A DNA stretch of 64,000 nt from Cymbidium sinense (taxonomy: Eukaryota > Streptophyta > Magnoliopsida > Asparagales > Orchidaceae), in assembly GCA_021442155.1 (NCBI GenBank), contig CM038232.1:61101436-61165435 (forward strand). Direction: 5' to 3'. Below the pieces are notes generated by a model, which searched no databases, had not been told where the DNA came from, and saw nothing but the letters and a program-made list of their open reading frames with translations. The translations under genes and the position numbers were made by a program. This document shows positions 1 through 13,676 of the stretch, in pieces (within the stretch, counting starts at the first letter, position 1; each line of letters begins with the position of its first letter).

Positions 1-2930
1 AGCATATAAATGTGAAAAAAAAGAAAGCGTGTGAAAATATATATATATAAAAATTTGATTATGGTGATTTTTAAATTTAAGGGTACGCGGTGATAATGTA
101 CGGCGGTACATACATGCAAAGGTCTTTGGGCACCAGTAATCCATTTGCATATTGAAGAATTTGCAGCTAAAAAGTTATATTTTTCAACTTACTGGCAACG
201 CCGTAGTTTCACGATTGACTTTTAAAATAAAAATTTTGTACCCACTAACTTTTTTTTAGATTCTTCAAAACATCACCATCATTATTTTTTCAAATAACTG
301 TACCTATGTCAAATATATCCTAAATTAGTTTGAGATGAGTGCAATAAAAATTGATTAATTGTTCATGTATTTTATCCTTTATAAAATAAATCAAAAGTTT
401 GAAAATCATCAAATGATGATCATAACACCCTCATCAAACTTTTTTTTATGAAAATATTAATTGTAGTAAGAAGATAAAGTATCACTCTCCGTACACAAAA
501 AAAAAAAAAAGAATAGTAGAAATATTCATATGGCTCGCCTCACAAAATACCTTCAATATTTTTAGAGGACATGACTTTTTAGCTCTTCTGAATCATTCGA
601 TTGAGCAAAATATTATCTTCTTTGAACGATTGTTCATGTAGGGTAGAGGCGATTTCATGCACACAAGACAAACCCACGTGTTGAATGGAGCAGAAAAGCT
701 CATTAGCTTATTTATATTTTACATTTATAAAAAATCATTATTATATCATTATTATGCCATTGAAATTATATTAAAATATTTTTTTCATATTTATTACATC
801 ATTCATTTAACCTTTGATTGAACCACGATTAAACTATTAAATCTTTAACCTTTCCTTCCTGTTCAATGCCTAGCCTGATTTTTAAAACATTGGGAGCAAT
901 TATGTAAAGAGTTCTACTTAAATAATGCCAAATGCCATGGGTTGAGCTACTAGTTTAAGTGCTTGGGAATCTAGAGATCTTATCTTTTTATTTCAACTAA
1001 GTTCAAAACGCATCCTAACATACTAATCTTCTAAATTTAGATTACTTTTAATGCTCAAATTCTAAAACAAAAAATGTCCATGGAGTGAGTTCACATGATA
1101 AATTGTTTATAGATGAGTCAAGTTGCTAATTAGTGACTAACTCTAATTAACTAAGAATGAGCAAAGAGCATATTGCTCAGCTAAGCTCATACAAGGAGTA
1201 AGTTATAAATTTGCACATTTTGTGTTTTCTTATAGTTAAACAAGAAAATAAGTACAAGGAGTAAGTTATAAATTTTTTTTTCCTTATAGATGAGTAGCAT
1301 TCTCATGTCTTATAGAGATAGTTCGCTATATATAACTTGACTATAAACACTAAAGATAAAGTTGTTTTATGATGAGCATACAAGAGCAGATTGTTTTGCT
1401 CAATTTTTTAAAATCTCTTCATACCCAAAAGAGATATATTAAAATATCATTATAATCTTATATATATATATATCTCAAAAAACATGATTTTTGTGTAAGG
1501 TATGAGTAATCTTTGCATTGCAATTACAAATATTATAGATATCAAGCGTCATAAGTTACTTAATAATGATAGTATGTTAGGGTTGAAGATTATAATTCAC
1601 TAAAATTTTATGCTTATCAAACACCCCCCAATTCAAATTATTACTTATCATTGAGCAATTCAATATATTTTATAAATCTTGAAGTTATTTAATAACAAAA
1701 CTTTTAGTCTTTAAAATCATTAAATAATAATTTTTATTGAATTATAAGCTTATATAAAAGTTATTAAATATATAAATAAAACTAAAACACAATGACAACA
1801 TGAATCTTAATCACTTGATCATTATGAATAATCATAATATAATTTTTCTCTCTTGAATTTAACATACTTAATTACTTTAATATGTTCATTGATTTGCTTA
1901 AATTATAAGAGAATTTTAAATATTATTATTGTATAATAATTAACCTCAAGTATTTTCTTCTCTTTTATTTTATTTCAAGAAGATGACTTTATTGGCCAAA
2001 TATCTTTTAATATTATTCCATTCTCTTAATCTTTCAAATGTTAATTCAAATGAATTATTAATTTTTTACTAAATATATTAATCTCTAATTAATATTAATC
2101 ATAATTATGTTATTGAAATAATAAAGATTTCCATTTGATAGAAGTTTGTAAAATAAGTTCACCAAAAATCTTATGCATGATGTATGAAAATTATAAACTT
2201 ATAAAAAAATACTAATTCTTATAAGACATTAGTTATTAATAGTTTATATTATAATTCACAATTTAATGAGTTCAATGCAAGTTCTATTTTTCCAAGTTAA
2301 AACATTATTTAATTAATATTAATTGCAAAATTTTGCTTTTCAAATAAACTTCAAGTTTTAAAAAATAACATTAATTAAATAAGACAAGTAATAAAGAGAA
2401 ATTAAAATTTCATTAAAATAGACCCCAAAAAAAAAACATAACAACACAGCATCACGATGTCGCCTAATTGCAGGGTCAAGGCACTGTTTATAAAAATAGA
2501 AACTTAAACAAATTGTTAAACAAAACTAACTACAACACTCACAAACTCTATTTTCACATACATTTAAAAAAAAAACAAATAGCCACAAAAATAAAAATAA
2601 AATAAGAATCCTTATTCCTCCTCTTCATCATCATCACCATCTTCTTCTTCTTCTTCTTCTTCTTCTTCTTTAGCTTTTGCTTGAATTTGACCCACATAGA
2701 GCTGAAACTATGGTGCTTCAAGGAAAATAGATATAATTGAGACTCACATTTAGTAGGCAGTTTTTGGAACATGTGCAAATGCTGAATTGTACTCACTATA
2801 AATGAAAACTATTTCTATTGGTTAATATTATAATCAAAATATCTCCCCATTCTCTATTACTACTTGCTGCTCTCCACAGCCCTATGTTGCAGATCTATCA
2901 CTTGCTCACTCATAATCTTGATAGATTGAG
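1..2930. other. AT-rich intergenic DNA, no gene seen
   Basis: No coding region or recognisable element was found. Two exact copies of a 22-bp block beginning TACAAGGAGTAAG lie at about 1190 and 1253. A (CTT)n run covers about 2638-2670; it creates a spurious lysine-rich reading frame on the minus strand that should not be called a gene. Confidence 0.6.
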
Positions 2931-3199
2931 GCCTAGAAGCTGGTGTGCATGAACTTCCTCAAGATCTTTCCTTAGTCAAGAGAACCCTATAAACTAATTG
3001 CTACTCATTAAGATTTCCTAAAACCTCAGCTAAAAATAAAGATGGTAAACAAGAGAAGGATGCTCATAACTTAAAAAATAATACTACCTTTATTAGTATT
3101 ATATAGTCATGAATAAACTTGTCTACATCAATAGAAAATCCTTTTTTGAATTACATAATTTAAAACAACTCTATCTTTACTTACCTCACTGAGATTATC

Positions 3200-3665
3200 A
3201 CTAAACATCAACTTGATAGAAATAAAATAATACTAAGCCTATTATTGATATTCTCCTCCCTTTTCTTTCATTGGGAATTGGATTCTCTAATAGTGAGGTA
3301 CTTAATAATTTCATCAAAATTCGAATGATTATTATAGTAGGCAATATATTCATCAAATTCTATATTTGGTAATTTCTAAATTGAATTTATGGTAACACTA
3401 TCAAACCTTAGCCCACTTCCTCCTAACAAATACTCTATCATCCCATTGTTCCTTGGCATAAACAAAAAATTCCTTGACCACAGACACTAAGCTAGGTTGG
3501 GTATCATAAGCTAAGGATTCTCAACCCTTATTGATAATGACACTCTTTATCCTCCCCCAAGGATTAAAAAAACTTCTCTTAGGAATAGAGTTTTTGTGAA
3601 GGAGTGCAGTGTAGTACCTTTCTTCCGCCTTTGTGCTAATGAACTTCCTGGAATCATAAAGTCCC
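3200..3665 (-). pseudogene. Transposase_32-like (plant mobile-element) ORF remnant
   Basis: Minus-strand translation gives a run near KFISTKAEERYYTALL, then SIPKRSF, a GWE-like turn (here a stop replaces W), and VVKEFFVYAKEQWDDRVFVR. This pattern matches the 'putative plant transposon protein' domain (Pfam Transposase_32) often found downstream of pol in Athila-like elements. It is interrupted by several stops after the first ~70 codons. Its cellular role is unknown even in intact elements. Confidence 0.55.
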
Positions 3666-3699
3666 CCACTTCTACCTCTTTGTGATGTTCTTAATAGGC

Positions 3700-4470
3700 A
3701 TGATTTCTAAGGAGCAATTGGCTAGAGAGAATGAGTTAAGGGCATAGGGAATGAAACTCTAAAGTGTAAGGCAAATGTTTGAATGAACATTGAAATTAGC
3801 CAAAGGATTCAATTTATAATATTCTATAGTGCTGTGGAGCACTAGTTTTTTGGTTTAGGTTTCTAAAGAGTAGCATTGTGCTACTGCCTATGTAGTGCCA
3901 AGGTGCTAGTCAACAGTCAAGATAGACGAGCTATAGATCAAAAAGAGCAATTAATTTTTACTAAAAATGAACTAATAATCATAATTATCACAGTGAATTT
4001 TGTGTCAATCATTCAGTTTTTATAATGGAGTGTTGTGGTGCTGGTCAATAGTGCCTAGACACTACTATTTTTATCCCTTTCTAATTATGATATCTATTAG
4101 TGTATCAATTGACTTGACCATTGCTTGGTGCCATGACATCAATCAACCTAAGCGCTAAAGCTCAAACAAAGACATGTGACATTATTTTTTATGATTTTAT
4201 GATTTTGTCAAAATACAAAAAAAAAAAAAAATAGTTATAGTAACTCGCTCAACACCATGGCGTTGCCCAATGCAACGGTAAGGTCCCACAATAATTTTTT
4301 ATTTTTAACAAAATTTTAACAAAGCATAAACATAACACAAAACACAGTCAAATAAAACATATTGAAAACATATACAACCTAGGTTGCCTTCCAAAAAGCA
4401 CTTCGTTTATAATCTTCAACTTGACTCAGTCACATCTCAGCCATCCTCACAACAAATGAGACTATTGACT
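3700..4470. repeat. Athila 3' non-coding region with short imperfect palindromes
   Basis: Between the integrase and the Transposase_32-like remnant there are repeated short palindromic words such as GTGCTGTGGAGCAC (near 3830), GTAGCATTGTGCTAC (near 3870) and ACCATGGCGTTGCCCAATGCAACGGT (near 4253). Similar words recur at about 11,020-11,450 on the other side of the element, suggesting shared LTR/UTR ancestry. No coding potential is visible. Confidence 0.4.
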
Positions 4471-4479
4471 CCTTAACTA

Positions 4480-5480
4480 GATCCACCTCACTCCCAAGAC
4501 CTAGTGCTTAAGTTTTTAGCCATTTACATTAAAGATATTTAGAGTTTTTAAGGCCTTAATGTCTACAAGGCCATATATATATATAGTTTTACAACTAAGA
4601 CCTTGATCATGTAGACTTCAATTTCTCTAGAAATACTTTTAACCTAGCATTAAATAATAATACTTAATGTCTAAGTTCAAACTATTTCTTAAGGAGTTAT
4701 TTTTATCATGTTATCTTTTAATGTGCTCTTTATAAATTCTTGCATTTTTATAAGCTCATAATCTTATCTCATCCAATTCATTTAAATCTAAGAGCCTTTT
4801 CTCCCTATATCTTTTATATCAAAATTTATATATTTTTTAATTACCCAATATGCTTTATGTTTCAATTCTAATAGTAAATGCCAAACATTTTCAAATCATA
4901 ACCCATAAGGAGACATACCAATTGGTGACTTAAATGCAATCCTATAGACACATAATTCATCATCTAATCTAATTAACAAATCATTTATAATTGGACCTAC
5001 AATCTTTTCTAAAATTTTCTTAATCTCCTTATTTAAATTTCTGCTTGACCTAGATTAAAGAAAATAAGCAGTAGCTATCTTATGTTTCACTCCATATTTT
5101 GCTAAAAAAATTAACATTTCTATAGCAAAAATGGGTACTTTTATCACTAATAATGACTATAGATGTTCCAAATCTAGAAAAATATATTTTCCTTTAAAAA
5201 TTTCTAAAACCTTTGAATCATTTTTGGAGATAGCTACAACTTCTATCCACTTGGAAACACAATTAGCAACAATCAAAATATATTCATTTCCAAATGAAAG
5301 AATAAAAGATTCGTTAAAATCAATTCTCCATAAATCAAAGATCTCAACCTTAGGTATATAATTCAAAGCCGCAACATTTTTGAGATATTCCCTACCTTTT
5401 GACACCTATCATAATTCTTAATATAATCATAAGCATATCAAAATATGATAGGCCAATAAAATCAATTTTGTAACACCTGA
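4480..5480 (-). pseudogene. Athila-type integrase (IN) remnant
   Basis: The minus strand reads from a zinc-finger part (YDRCQKVGNIS-like, near 5400) into the catalytic core. The segment 5405-5157 is open for 82 codons and contains PKVEIFDLWRIDF and YILIVANCVSKWIE, matching the D-containing first block of gypsy integrases. Past a frameshift come IISDKSTHFCYRN (second Asp block, ~5130) and REIKKILEKIVGP-like and AFKSPIGMSPYGL-like blocks (~5000-4890). Near 4570 the C-terminal VDIKALKTLNIFNVNG motif is still readable. Stops and frameshifts throughout mean no functional enzyme. Confidence 0.8.
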
Positions 5481-5879
5481 GCTTTTATTCTATCATAACT
5501 TCAAAATGATTCATCATAAGCTTTTATTTATCTCATCATCAGATACACATCTCTTCATAATTTGATCTAAACACTTCTTATGTAGAAATGATTCATCACA
5601 AAAGTAAAATTTAGCATCATGCAAAATACTTTACTTTTGATGATATGTCAACCCATAAGGTTAGCATAATACTCACTAAGTGATTCACTATGTTAGCATA
5701 CCAAAAGGAAAAACTTTATATTCAAATACAATAAGTGTTCATTAGAGAATTTTCTCTAATCTCTCTACTAGACACTCTTCCCCACCCCACCAAAACAAAT
5801 AGTCAAGTACCTAATTTTCTATACCTTTCATATCCTTAATCTCTAAATTAAATCCTTGTAAAGAAGAACTCATCTAATC

Positions 5880-6513
5880 AATCTAAATTTAGCAACTTTC
5901 TTCCCTATAAGATATTTTATTATTACATGATCAATATATACAATGACTTGCATTAAAGACAAATACTAATAACTCTTGAACTGCAAAATAATTCATCTGA
6001 TTTTCATTAAGAGTTTTACTAATATAGTATGTAATATGAATATTATTTTTCCTTCTTTACCCTAACATTACGCCTATTGCATAATCACTAATGTTACATA
6101 TAAGTTGAAATTGACAGTTCAAATCAGGTGTAACAATGACATGAAAAAATAAGTTTAATTTTCAACAAAATAGAAGCATCTAAATAATAAAGCTAGCAAA
6201 TTACATAGGGGTTTGGAAATGTTTTTAAAATCTTTAATAAATCTTTTATAAAACTTGTATGTCCTAAAAAACTCTTAATTTCTTTTACTTTCACTAGAGG
6301 TGACACTTTGCCTATGATTTGAATTTTATCCTTATCAACTTCTAGACCTACCTCAGATATCTTATGGCCTAGAATTATATCTTCCCTCGCAATAAAATGA
6401 TACTTCTCTCAATTCAATATTAAGTTCGTCTCCTCATATATCTTTAAAATCAATTCTAAATTTTCTAAATAATATTCATATGTCACATCAAAATTATAAA
6501 AATCATCCATAAA

Positions 6514-6603
<90 letters not shown>

Positions 6604-6960
6604 TAAATTAGAAAATATAGCCATCATACAAACTAAAAAGTAGCAAGTGCATTATATAAATCAAAAGATATTCTTTTAAATGTAAAAGCACCATAAGGAT
6701 AAGTGAAAATGATTTTCTCTTGATCCTCAGGTGCTATGATTATCTAATTATATCCTTAATGCCCATCTAAGAAACAATAAAATGGATGCCCTATTGGTCT
6801 ATTTAATATCTTATCAATGAATGACAATAGAAAATGATTTTTTTCTAGTGACATTATTTAATTTTCTATAATCTATACAAATTCTTCAACTAGTGATTAT
6901 CCTAATAGGTATGATTTTATTATATTCATTTGTTACAATTGTCCTTTTTAGATACACAAT
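5880..6960 (-). pseudogene. Athila-type reverse transcriptase-RNase H remnant
   Basis: Minus-strand reading gives RICIDYRKLNN, FYCFLDGH, IIAPEDQEKIIFTYPYGAF and MMAIFSNL (about 6900-6610), then FMDDFYNFDVTYEYYLENL after a (TA)n insertion, then LGHKISEVGLEVDKDKI and KSFLGHTSF (about 6380-6260). These are RT palm and thumb blocks; the catalytic YMDD box survives as FMDD. Upstream of 6130 the RNase H blocks follow (SDYAIGVMLG, NYFAVQELLVFVF). Stops and a simple-repeat insertion make it a clear pseudogene. Confidence 0.82.
6521..6601. repeat. (TA)n microsatellite inside the RT remnant
   Basis: About 40 uninterrupted TA units, lying exactly between the MMAIFSNL and FMDD blocks of the decayed RT. 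In frame on the minus strand it reads as alternating Tyr-Ile, so it did not break the frame but made the protein nonsense. Confidence 0.95.
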
Positions 6961-7433
6961 AAACTGGACTAAGCTAAGAACTATTAGATAAATGATACAT
7001 GTTTCTAACCACTTCAACATCTCTTTCTTTACTACTACTTTCATAATTGGGTTAAGTCTTCTTTGATTATCTACAAATATTTCATATTTTTTTTTCCATT
7101 AGAATTCTATGCATACATGCAAAATGAGCTGATTCCTTTGATATCTGCTATAGTCCAACCAAAAGCCCTCTTATATTCTCAAGCACACACATCAACTTAT
7201 CCTCTTGATTTTCATCTAAATTTATAGAAATAATGATTTTCTTAAGTGTGCTATTTCAAGTGATTAGGCAAAAGTTTTAATTGTAATTCTACTGCTTTTA
7301 AGATAAATGGCTTAAGAGTATGATTGCTTATGAATATTTTTAAACGCTCAAAATTTTCTTTAAAATCTTTAAGTGTAGATCTACTAAGACTTATCTACAA
7401 ATATTCATTTTTTTCATCATCCTATACTAAGAC

Positions 7434-7800
7434 TTATTCTAAAAGATCCTCAGTTATAAATATCTCCACATCCTTTTCTACACTTTCATCACTAAGTCCT
7501 ATATTATAACACTTTTTATTTCTATCATTGCAGAATTTTAATGAATTTAAAACATTAAATGTAATCTCTTGAGATTGGACTATCATAGTTAACTCACATT
7601 TTTGCACATTTATCATAATTATACCTATTGCAAAGAAAGGTCTATCTAAAATTAGAAGTATCTCATCATCTTCTTCCATATCTAACATAATGAAATCCAT
7701 AAGGAATAAAAATATATCAACCCTAACTAATACATAATCAATAATACCCTTAGAATAAAGTCAAAGATCTATCAGCTAATGAATGGGTCACACTAGTGAG
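7434..7800 (-). pseudogene. Athila-type retropepsin (protease) remnant
   Basis: The 88-codon minus-strand stretch 7700-7434 reads FIMLDMEEDDEILLILDRPFF, then GIIMINVQKCELTMIV and EITFNVLNSLKF. It matches the C-terminal half of Athila proteases (VLDMEED...PIILGRPFLAT...IDVQKGELTLRV). The active-site Asp region upstream is poorly preserved. It lies between gag and RT as expected for a gypsy polyprotein. Confidence 0.75.
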
Positions 7801-8599
7801 TACACTTCACCTAATCTAATTTCTTGAATTTAGATAAATACATTAATTTTATACCAACTTTTTTAAGTCACACAATGTCTTCTTAAAGAAATTATCTCCT
7901 ATAGTGCATGGTATAGTAAAACTATATAGATTCTTAAACTTTCAAACAATTTGCTTTGAATTATGATACTATAATCTTCACATAATGCTATAACTTCATT
8001 TTCTCCCAATTTTCTTTTTTATTAAGTATATCTTTTATGAATTTAGTATAAGTTGATATTTGTTCAAGAGCTTCTATAAATGAAATATTTATGGATAATT
8101 TCTTAAAAACATCTGAAAATTTTGAAAATTAATTATTTAAATTTTCTTTTAAAATCTTCGAGGGAATGGTACTAGTGGTATCTCTCTCATTTTCCTAAAT
8201 GCTGCTCTCTCAACTTCTTCTCTGTCCCTCTATATTCTATCCTCTTTTTTTTCTTCATCTAAGTCTTCTAATTCATTCATTTTATTTCTTCTAGTTCTCT
8301 TTAACTTCTCAATTAGACTTTGCATTGTTCTTTACTCTTTTTCTTAGGATTTATTTTAGTGTTACAAAGTAAACTACCTTAGGGTCTATTAGTTAAGTTA
8401 CTAGTCAATGCTCTAATTGAATTCCCAAATTTATAATTAAATTACCTTGACTTTGTGATTGAGTCCTCACTTATAACACTAATTCTTCTAATGTTGGCTT
8501 ATTTTTCTTAAATTGGTTCAGAGAAGGATAACTAAGCGGAATCATAAGTTTGTAACTTGAATATATAATTCCTATTATTTCATTTTCTCAAATTTCTAT

Positions 8600-9640
8600 T
8601 TTGATTTAAAAATGCATTATTATTCTACAAAAAAATTAGGGTGATTCCTCCAAAAAAAAAAAGGTTAAAAGTATTTGAGAAGAGATCAATAAGTCTATTA
8701 GCTACATAATTAAGCACCTCTACTTCTTCCATATTAAACTCTTCTAACATGAATGTTTCACTATTCTCATCAATAGAGTTATTAGGGGTGAATTTTTGGC
8801 TAACCTTCAAACTATCTAAATTTTTAGACAAAGCCACTACCAGTGAACTCAAAATGGAACTTGGATCATTATTATATACTCAAGCTACTTTCATACGGTT
8901 AAATCTGTCCGATGGCCATTGAAAGTTAGTAGTCATTTCTTCTATTAAAGAATAAGCATCCTCAAAGAGTTTAAACATAAGACTGCCCCCAATTGGAGTT
9001 TCTACAATGGTTCTAAGGGATGATATTAAGCTATTATAAAAGGATTAAATAATCAACCAAATTAAACAAAGAGTCATGTAGATATTTTCTCAGTAAATCT
9101 ATATCTCTCTCTTAAGCCTATTAAATTAATTCATTATTTATTTAAACAAATGATGTGATGCCATTTCTAAGCTTACCATTCTTAGAAGGTGGAAAATACT
9201 TACTAATAATTTTTTTGTTAATTCATTCCAAGTAGTGATAGGTCCCAAAAGCAATGAATTCAATCATATTTTAACTTTATCCCTAAGTGAAAATGTGAAT
9301 AGTTTAAGTTTAATTGCAACATCACTGACCCCATTGCTCTTAAAGGTCACACAAATATCTAAGAAACTAGTATTATGCATGTTAAGATCTTCTATAGGTG
9401 AACCCCAAAATTAAGAATTTTATATCATTTGAAAATTATTGAAGGTTTTAACTCAAAATTATTAACTTGAATTATAGGTCTAGCTATGCTTTATGTACTC
9501 TATCCACTAAAAATATAGCATAATCTCTAAGTAATCTAAGATGCTCCATTTCTCTTGGTTGATGAGTCATTTTAAAATTCTTAACCTGCTTTTCTCTCTT
9601 TCCTAAGTCTCTTATAAGTTCTTTCAATCTCAAGGTTTAA
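8600..9640 (-). pseudogene. Athila-type gag remnant
   Basis: Minus-strand blocks in order: a start-like MSHQPREMEHLRLLRDYA (near 9570), NNFEL- and FLRYLCDL-like blocks, FFPPS-like text near 9190, then SLRTIVETPIGGSLMFKLFEDA and YSLIEEMTTNFQWPSDR (near 8960), and VEVLNYVANR plus SNTFN (near 8700). The FEDAYxLIEEM...WPSDR and NYVxNR...YSNTYNP patterns are typical of Athila gag. Several stops and frameshifts interrupt it. Confidence 0.72.
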
Positions 9641-9699
9641 CAGCAACAAGTTTACACTTTTATCGCTACACATGCAACACTTAAACACAAATTAAAGAA

Positions 9700-11600
9700 A
9701 AAAATAAAAAGCACAAAACCAATTCACTAAACAAAGTTAACACAACTGAAGTAAATTTAAAATAGCTTAGTTAGACTGATACTAAATATAATTTTTTTTT
9801 TTGAAAAATCACTAATAACAATGCCAAAACTTTGACCGAGTAAAATAATATATGTAAATGCACATATTGTTCAAGTAATATAATGATAAATAAAGTATTA
9901 TTTTCACTAGAATCTATTATAAAATTTTCAAATAAGTTAATTAGTAATCTTAAAGTAACCTATTTTTTTATCCAATTAAGTTAATTATGCAAAAAAATAA
10001 AAAAAATAAAAATAAAAATAAATACCTAAATTGATAAAAGCTCTTTTTGGAAATATGATTTTTCTTAATTTTTAGAAGACAGTTTGAATTTATGAAATCT
10101 AGATTTATTTTATATAACTGGTGAATACAAGTTAATAATTTTATAGTTGTCAATGAGGAGCATAAATATCTTATTATCTATGGCTAGATCAAGAAGACCT
10201 AATTACTACAATTAATTAGTTATATGTCTATAATCTAATTAAAATAAATAATTACATTAAAATCTTCTCTCTTATATAATTACAACTCCCTAAATAACAT
10301 ATGACCATATATATTTAAAAGATTTATTTATTGTTCCTATTTGTTCGCCTAAGACTACTAATATTTCTAATTCACACTAAATTTTAAACAATTGGCCATA
10401 TCACAAGTAAATAAAATACTAGAAAAGCAAAATAATGTAAACATTGAAGCATAAATTACTTCTCTTATATATTAACTCACATTACAAATAATGCACAAAT
10501 CAATACAGGATAATCATAAATCTAGGACACTATTACTACAATTGCTCATTATATAAAAAGAAAGAAACATAGATGTGTCATAAATATATGAGATCATCGA
10601 AGAAATATAAAAAGAAAAGAAAGATAAAACCCAATAAAGTCTTCTAAGCTCCTCTTATTCCAAGTTCTTTTGCCTTCAACATAGATTCTCCTTCTATTAG
10701 ATCTTCTCCATATCCAATCTTCAACAAAAATAACACACGAACATCATGATCAATAATCACGAATAACACTCCATACACCGCACTTGGAGTCTCACTCTCT
10801 AAGTGACACACTAAATACTAACACAAATACATATGACACTCCACACATTGTGAAAACTTTTCTCCTTACAAATGGGCTTCATTTTATAGATAGAGTGTCT
10901 CCCTAATAGTTGTCCCTACATCCTATCAAGTAACTCCATTACACTGCTACAACAACTCCTTAAACCGAGCTCTACAACTACTCAAACTATTCTACTGGAC
11001 CATACCATTGCGACACCCAAAATGCAACACCTAGGTGCTAGTCGCTCTATTTTTGGCTAAATATTTAGGCCTTCTGATGCCTTGGCTCTTTGTAATGCCT
11101 TGGGTTATTTTATGCTGAAATTTTCTAAGTCTCCAGCACTGAAGTGCTGGTTTTCTATCGCCAAGGTGCAGTGCTTTCTAGCTCTGGGCTAAATTTTGAG
11201 GTAATGTGGCGTCATAGTGCTAGTTACACAACGCCTTATTGTCTTTGAGCAATTTAACACTTCTTTGGTCTCTTTTAAGCACCACAGTGCAACAAATGCA
11301 TTGCCTAAGTGTCAGGTTTATTGAATTGAAATCCAAATTTCTCCTCTTACAATGCCACAACATTGGCTTCCTAGCACGTAAGCACTAACCTTTTTATCTT
11401 AACTCTTCATTGTGGCTCATTCTAACGCCATGATGTTGTCTTATACAACGTCAAGATGTTAGGTCTTCAAATTTTGTATTTTTCTTATTTTTTACTTCAT
11501 TTAATTTTTTTTTTTGGTCAAAAACACAAAAGAACATACTAAAAATAACACATCTTAACATTATTTAGGCACAAAATATGAATTTTAACAAAAAAAAAAT
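9700..11600 (-). repeat. LTR-like region flanking the Athila gag
   Basis: Non-coding DNA to the right of gag. On the minus strand a TATA-like TCTATAAAATG lies near 10,890, followed by a leader-like CT/AG-biased stretch (10,620-10,860). Short palindromic words resembling those at 3830-4280 occur at 11,020-11,450. LTR ends and a primer-binding site were not identified. Confidence 0.4.
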
Positions 11601-13280
11601 TACTAAAATTTTATGCTTACCAATTGCTAATGACTTTAATGAGTCCACATTAATTTAGGTGAGTTTATGTTGTTCTAGCCAAATTCGTGTTGGTCGATGC
11701 AAGTTCATGTTGATCTAATCATGCTCTAATTTCATTGGATTGTCCTATCGAACCTTCAAATATTTTGATATACATTTAGATCCCAATTCTCTTATATCAT
11801 TATAAACTTGTGAAATAATAAAAAAAATATGTTTTTTGCACTTTCATTTTAAAAAAAAATAAATTTACCTTTCCTTGTCTAGTCTAGTGTTATTCTCATC
11901 CTAACCCAATGAATTTATACTTGGAAAAAAAAATAATAGCAAAATTTTAATATTATGTTAGCATTTATTTCTCTTGATATCTTATAGGTTTGACGCTAAC
12001 TAGCCCTAAGGTAGACCTCTTTACTGCTTGGGTTTAACCATTTCCTAGAAAATGATAGTATTGACCTTACGCAATCAATCTATCTCATTAATATAATTAT
12101 TTATATAACTAATTATGAGACTCTAAGGATTCGCTTGATCATTCTCATAGTTAATTTGAAAATTTTGACTATTAGTTGAGTCAAAGGTGCCACTTATCCT
12201 TTCCCTACTTAGGTCCTAAATTAGGTGACTAGCCCACTTAGCCAAATTGGTCGATCATATTAAATAATCAACTTTGGGATATTCCTAATATATTCATGAA
12301 CAAATTAACCACTACAACCCCTTACTATATACCAAATAAACTCCAAAACCAAGAAAGTTAGCTAGGCCGTATTTTGGTCATTTTGAAGACTCATATTAAG
12401 GTTAAATCATATAAACAATTAGCTAATCACTCAAATCAATCAATATTTGAGTTCATATGCTAAAATTATCATAATGAAAATACTTGAGCAATCAATTTGG
12501 CTAATTGCTCACAAATCAATCTAATTAAGCCAAGTTGACACACTAGGGCCAATTGGACCAAATTAGCCTTAATCTTCACATTAATTAAACCAATTGGATA
12601 TATTGACTCCTCTAAGTGCCCTAAACATGATCCAAGTATCAGTAAACCCAATTTCCATATAGACCAAATCCAATTGGCCAAACAAGAATTTTCACCAATT
12701 ATGGCCCATTCACAATCATGATAATCAATCAAATTATTGAATGATTATAGCCAAGGATGTCATTGATAAATTCTTAGCTTAATTCATCTTGGTTTGACCA
12801 ATTTACTGGGCGAGTTTGATGAAATGGATAAACATACCCAATTTTAGGCCTAAATTATATTATTCACTTTATGATGGGATTAAGTTCACCAAATGGACAA
12901 TTCACTCCAATCTCTTTGGAGCGATTTTAGAAATAGACCATAAGAGCATTTTCTTAATTGACCTCAAATAGGTTTGACCACACTAAATGAGTTAACTTGG
13001 CCCATTAACCCAATAGGTGCTATATGGGCTAATTATAGAAAATGATGCCCATGCCACCAAGCTTTTAGAATTTTTCAAAAAATTTTAAAATACATTATTA
13101 TCCACAACAATGAACACCACTTAACTCTAATTCCTTAGGGCAATAAAGAGGTTAACATTGAATGAGAATAATTTAATAGAAGTCAAGGAAGGAATATGTA
13201 GCCTAATGCCATGAAACACTAAATTGATTACTTAATAAGGAGTCAAAGGAGGAGAAGAAACACTAAATTTCAAGCTCAAC
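11600..13280. other. AT-rich DNA, no gene recognised
   Basis: Only short spurious frames. The stretch 12,200-13,040 repeats words like CCAATTGGCC and TTGGCCA in both orientations but shows no clear unit. Confidence 0.4.
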
Positions 13281-13289
13281 AACTCTTGC

Positions 13290-13676
13290 ATGGACCATTG
13301 TTGCGTAAGCAACCTTGCAGCCAAAAGCGAGTATTCTACCTGCAATAAATTTGAAAATTTAAAATGGGTAAAAAAGAATAATTTTACTAGCAATATTAAG
13401 CAATCAATTTGGGCTCAGCAGCACCAAGCCATGTTCCATACCAAAAGGAGCCATAAACTTTATATGCTAGACTGCAAAGAGTCCTAAAAGTTGTTAAAGA
13501 GAAAGGCCTTTCCAAAGCCTATCATCAGAGAAACTGAGCAGGTTCCGCTGAAGAAGATACCAATAATGATAGTGACGATTCATTATCGATCTAAACAAGC
13601 TCTGCACGATGAACATCCAAAGGCCTTTACAACTCTAATATGCAATACAAATATAATATCCCAAAAATGATTTGGC
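13290..13676 (+). pseudogene. Unrecognised coding-like segment with one stop
   Basis: A plus-strand frame runs 129 codons with a single stop at 13,485-13,487. It reads through a Ser/Lys-rich first half into KAFPKPIIRETEQVPLKK and SKQALHDEHPKAF. The single interruption in AT-rich DNA makes a decayed coding origin plausible, but no family was recognised. A chance frame is the alternative. Confidence 0.2.

Larger units (their letters stand above)
3200..11600 (-). mobile_element. Degenerate Athila-type Ty3/gypsy retrotransposon
   Basis: On the minus strand the order is gag, protease, RT-RNase H, integrase, then a Transposase_32-like ORF, which is the Athila/Tat-group order. Each domain is recognisable but broken by many stops and frameshifts, so the copy is old and inactive. 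A TATA-like block (minus TCTATAAAATG near 10,890) to the right of gag suggests 5' LTR sequence there. No matching 3' LTR was recognised, so outer limits are approximate. Confidence 0.75.

Noticed and set aside
2554..2796. Lysine-rich minus-strand frame
   Set aside because: Created by a (CTT)n repeat; no domain, no homology recognised.
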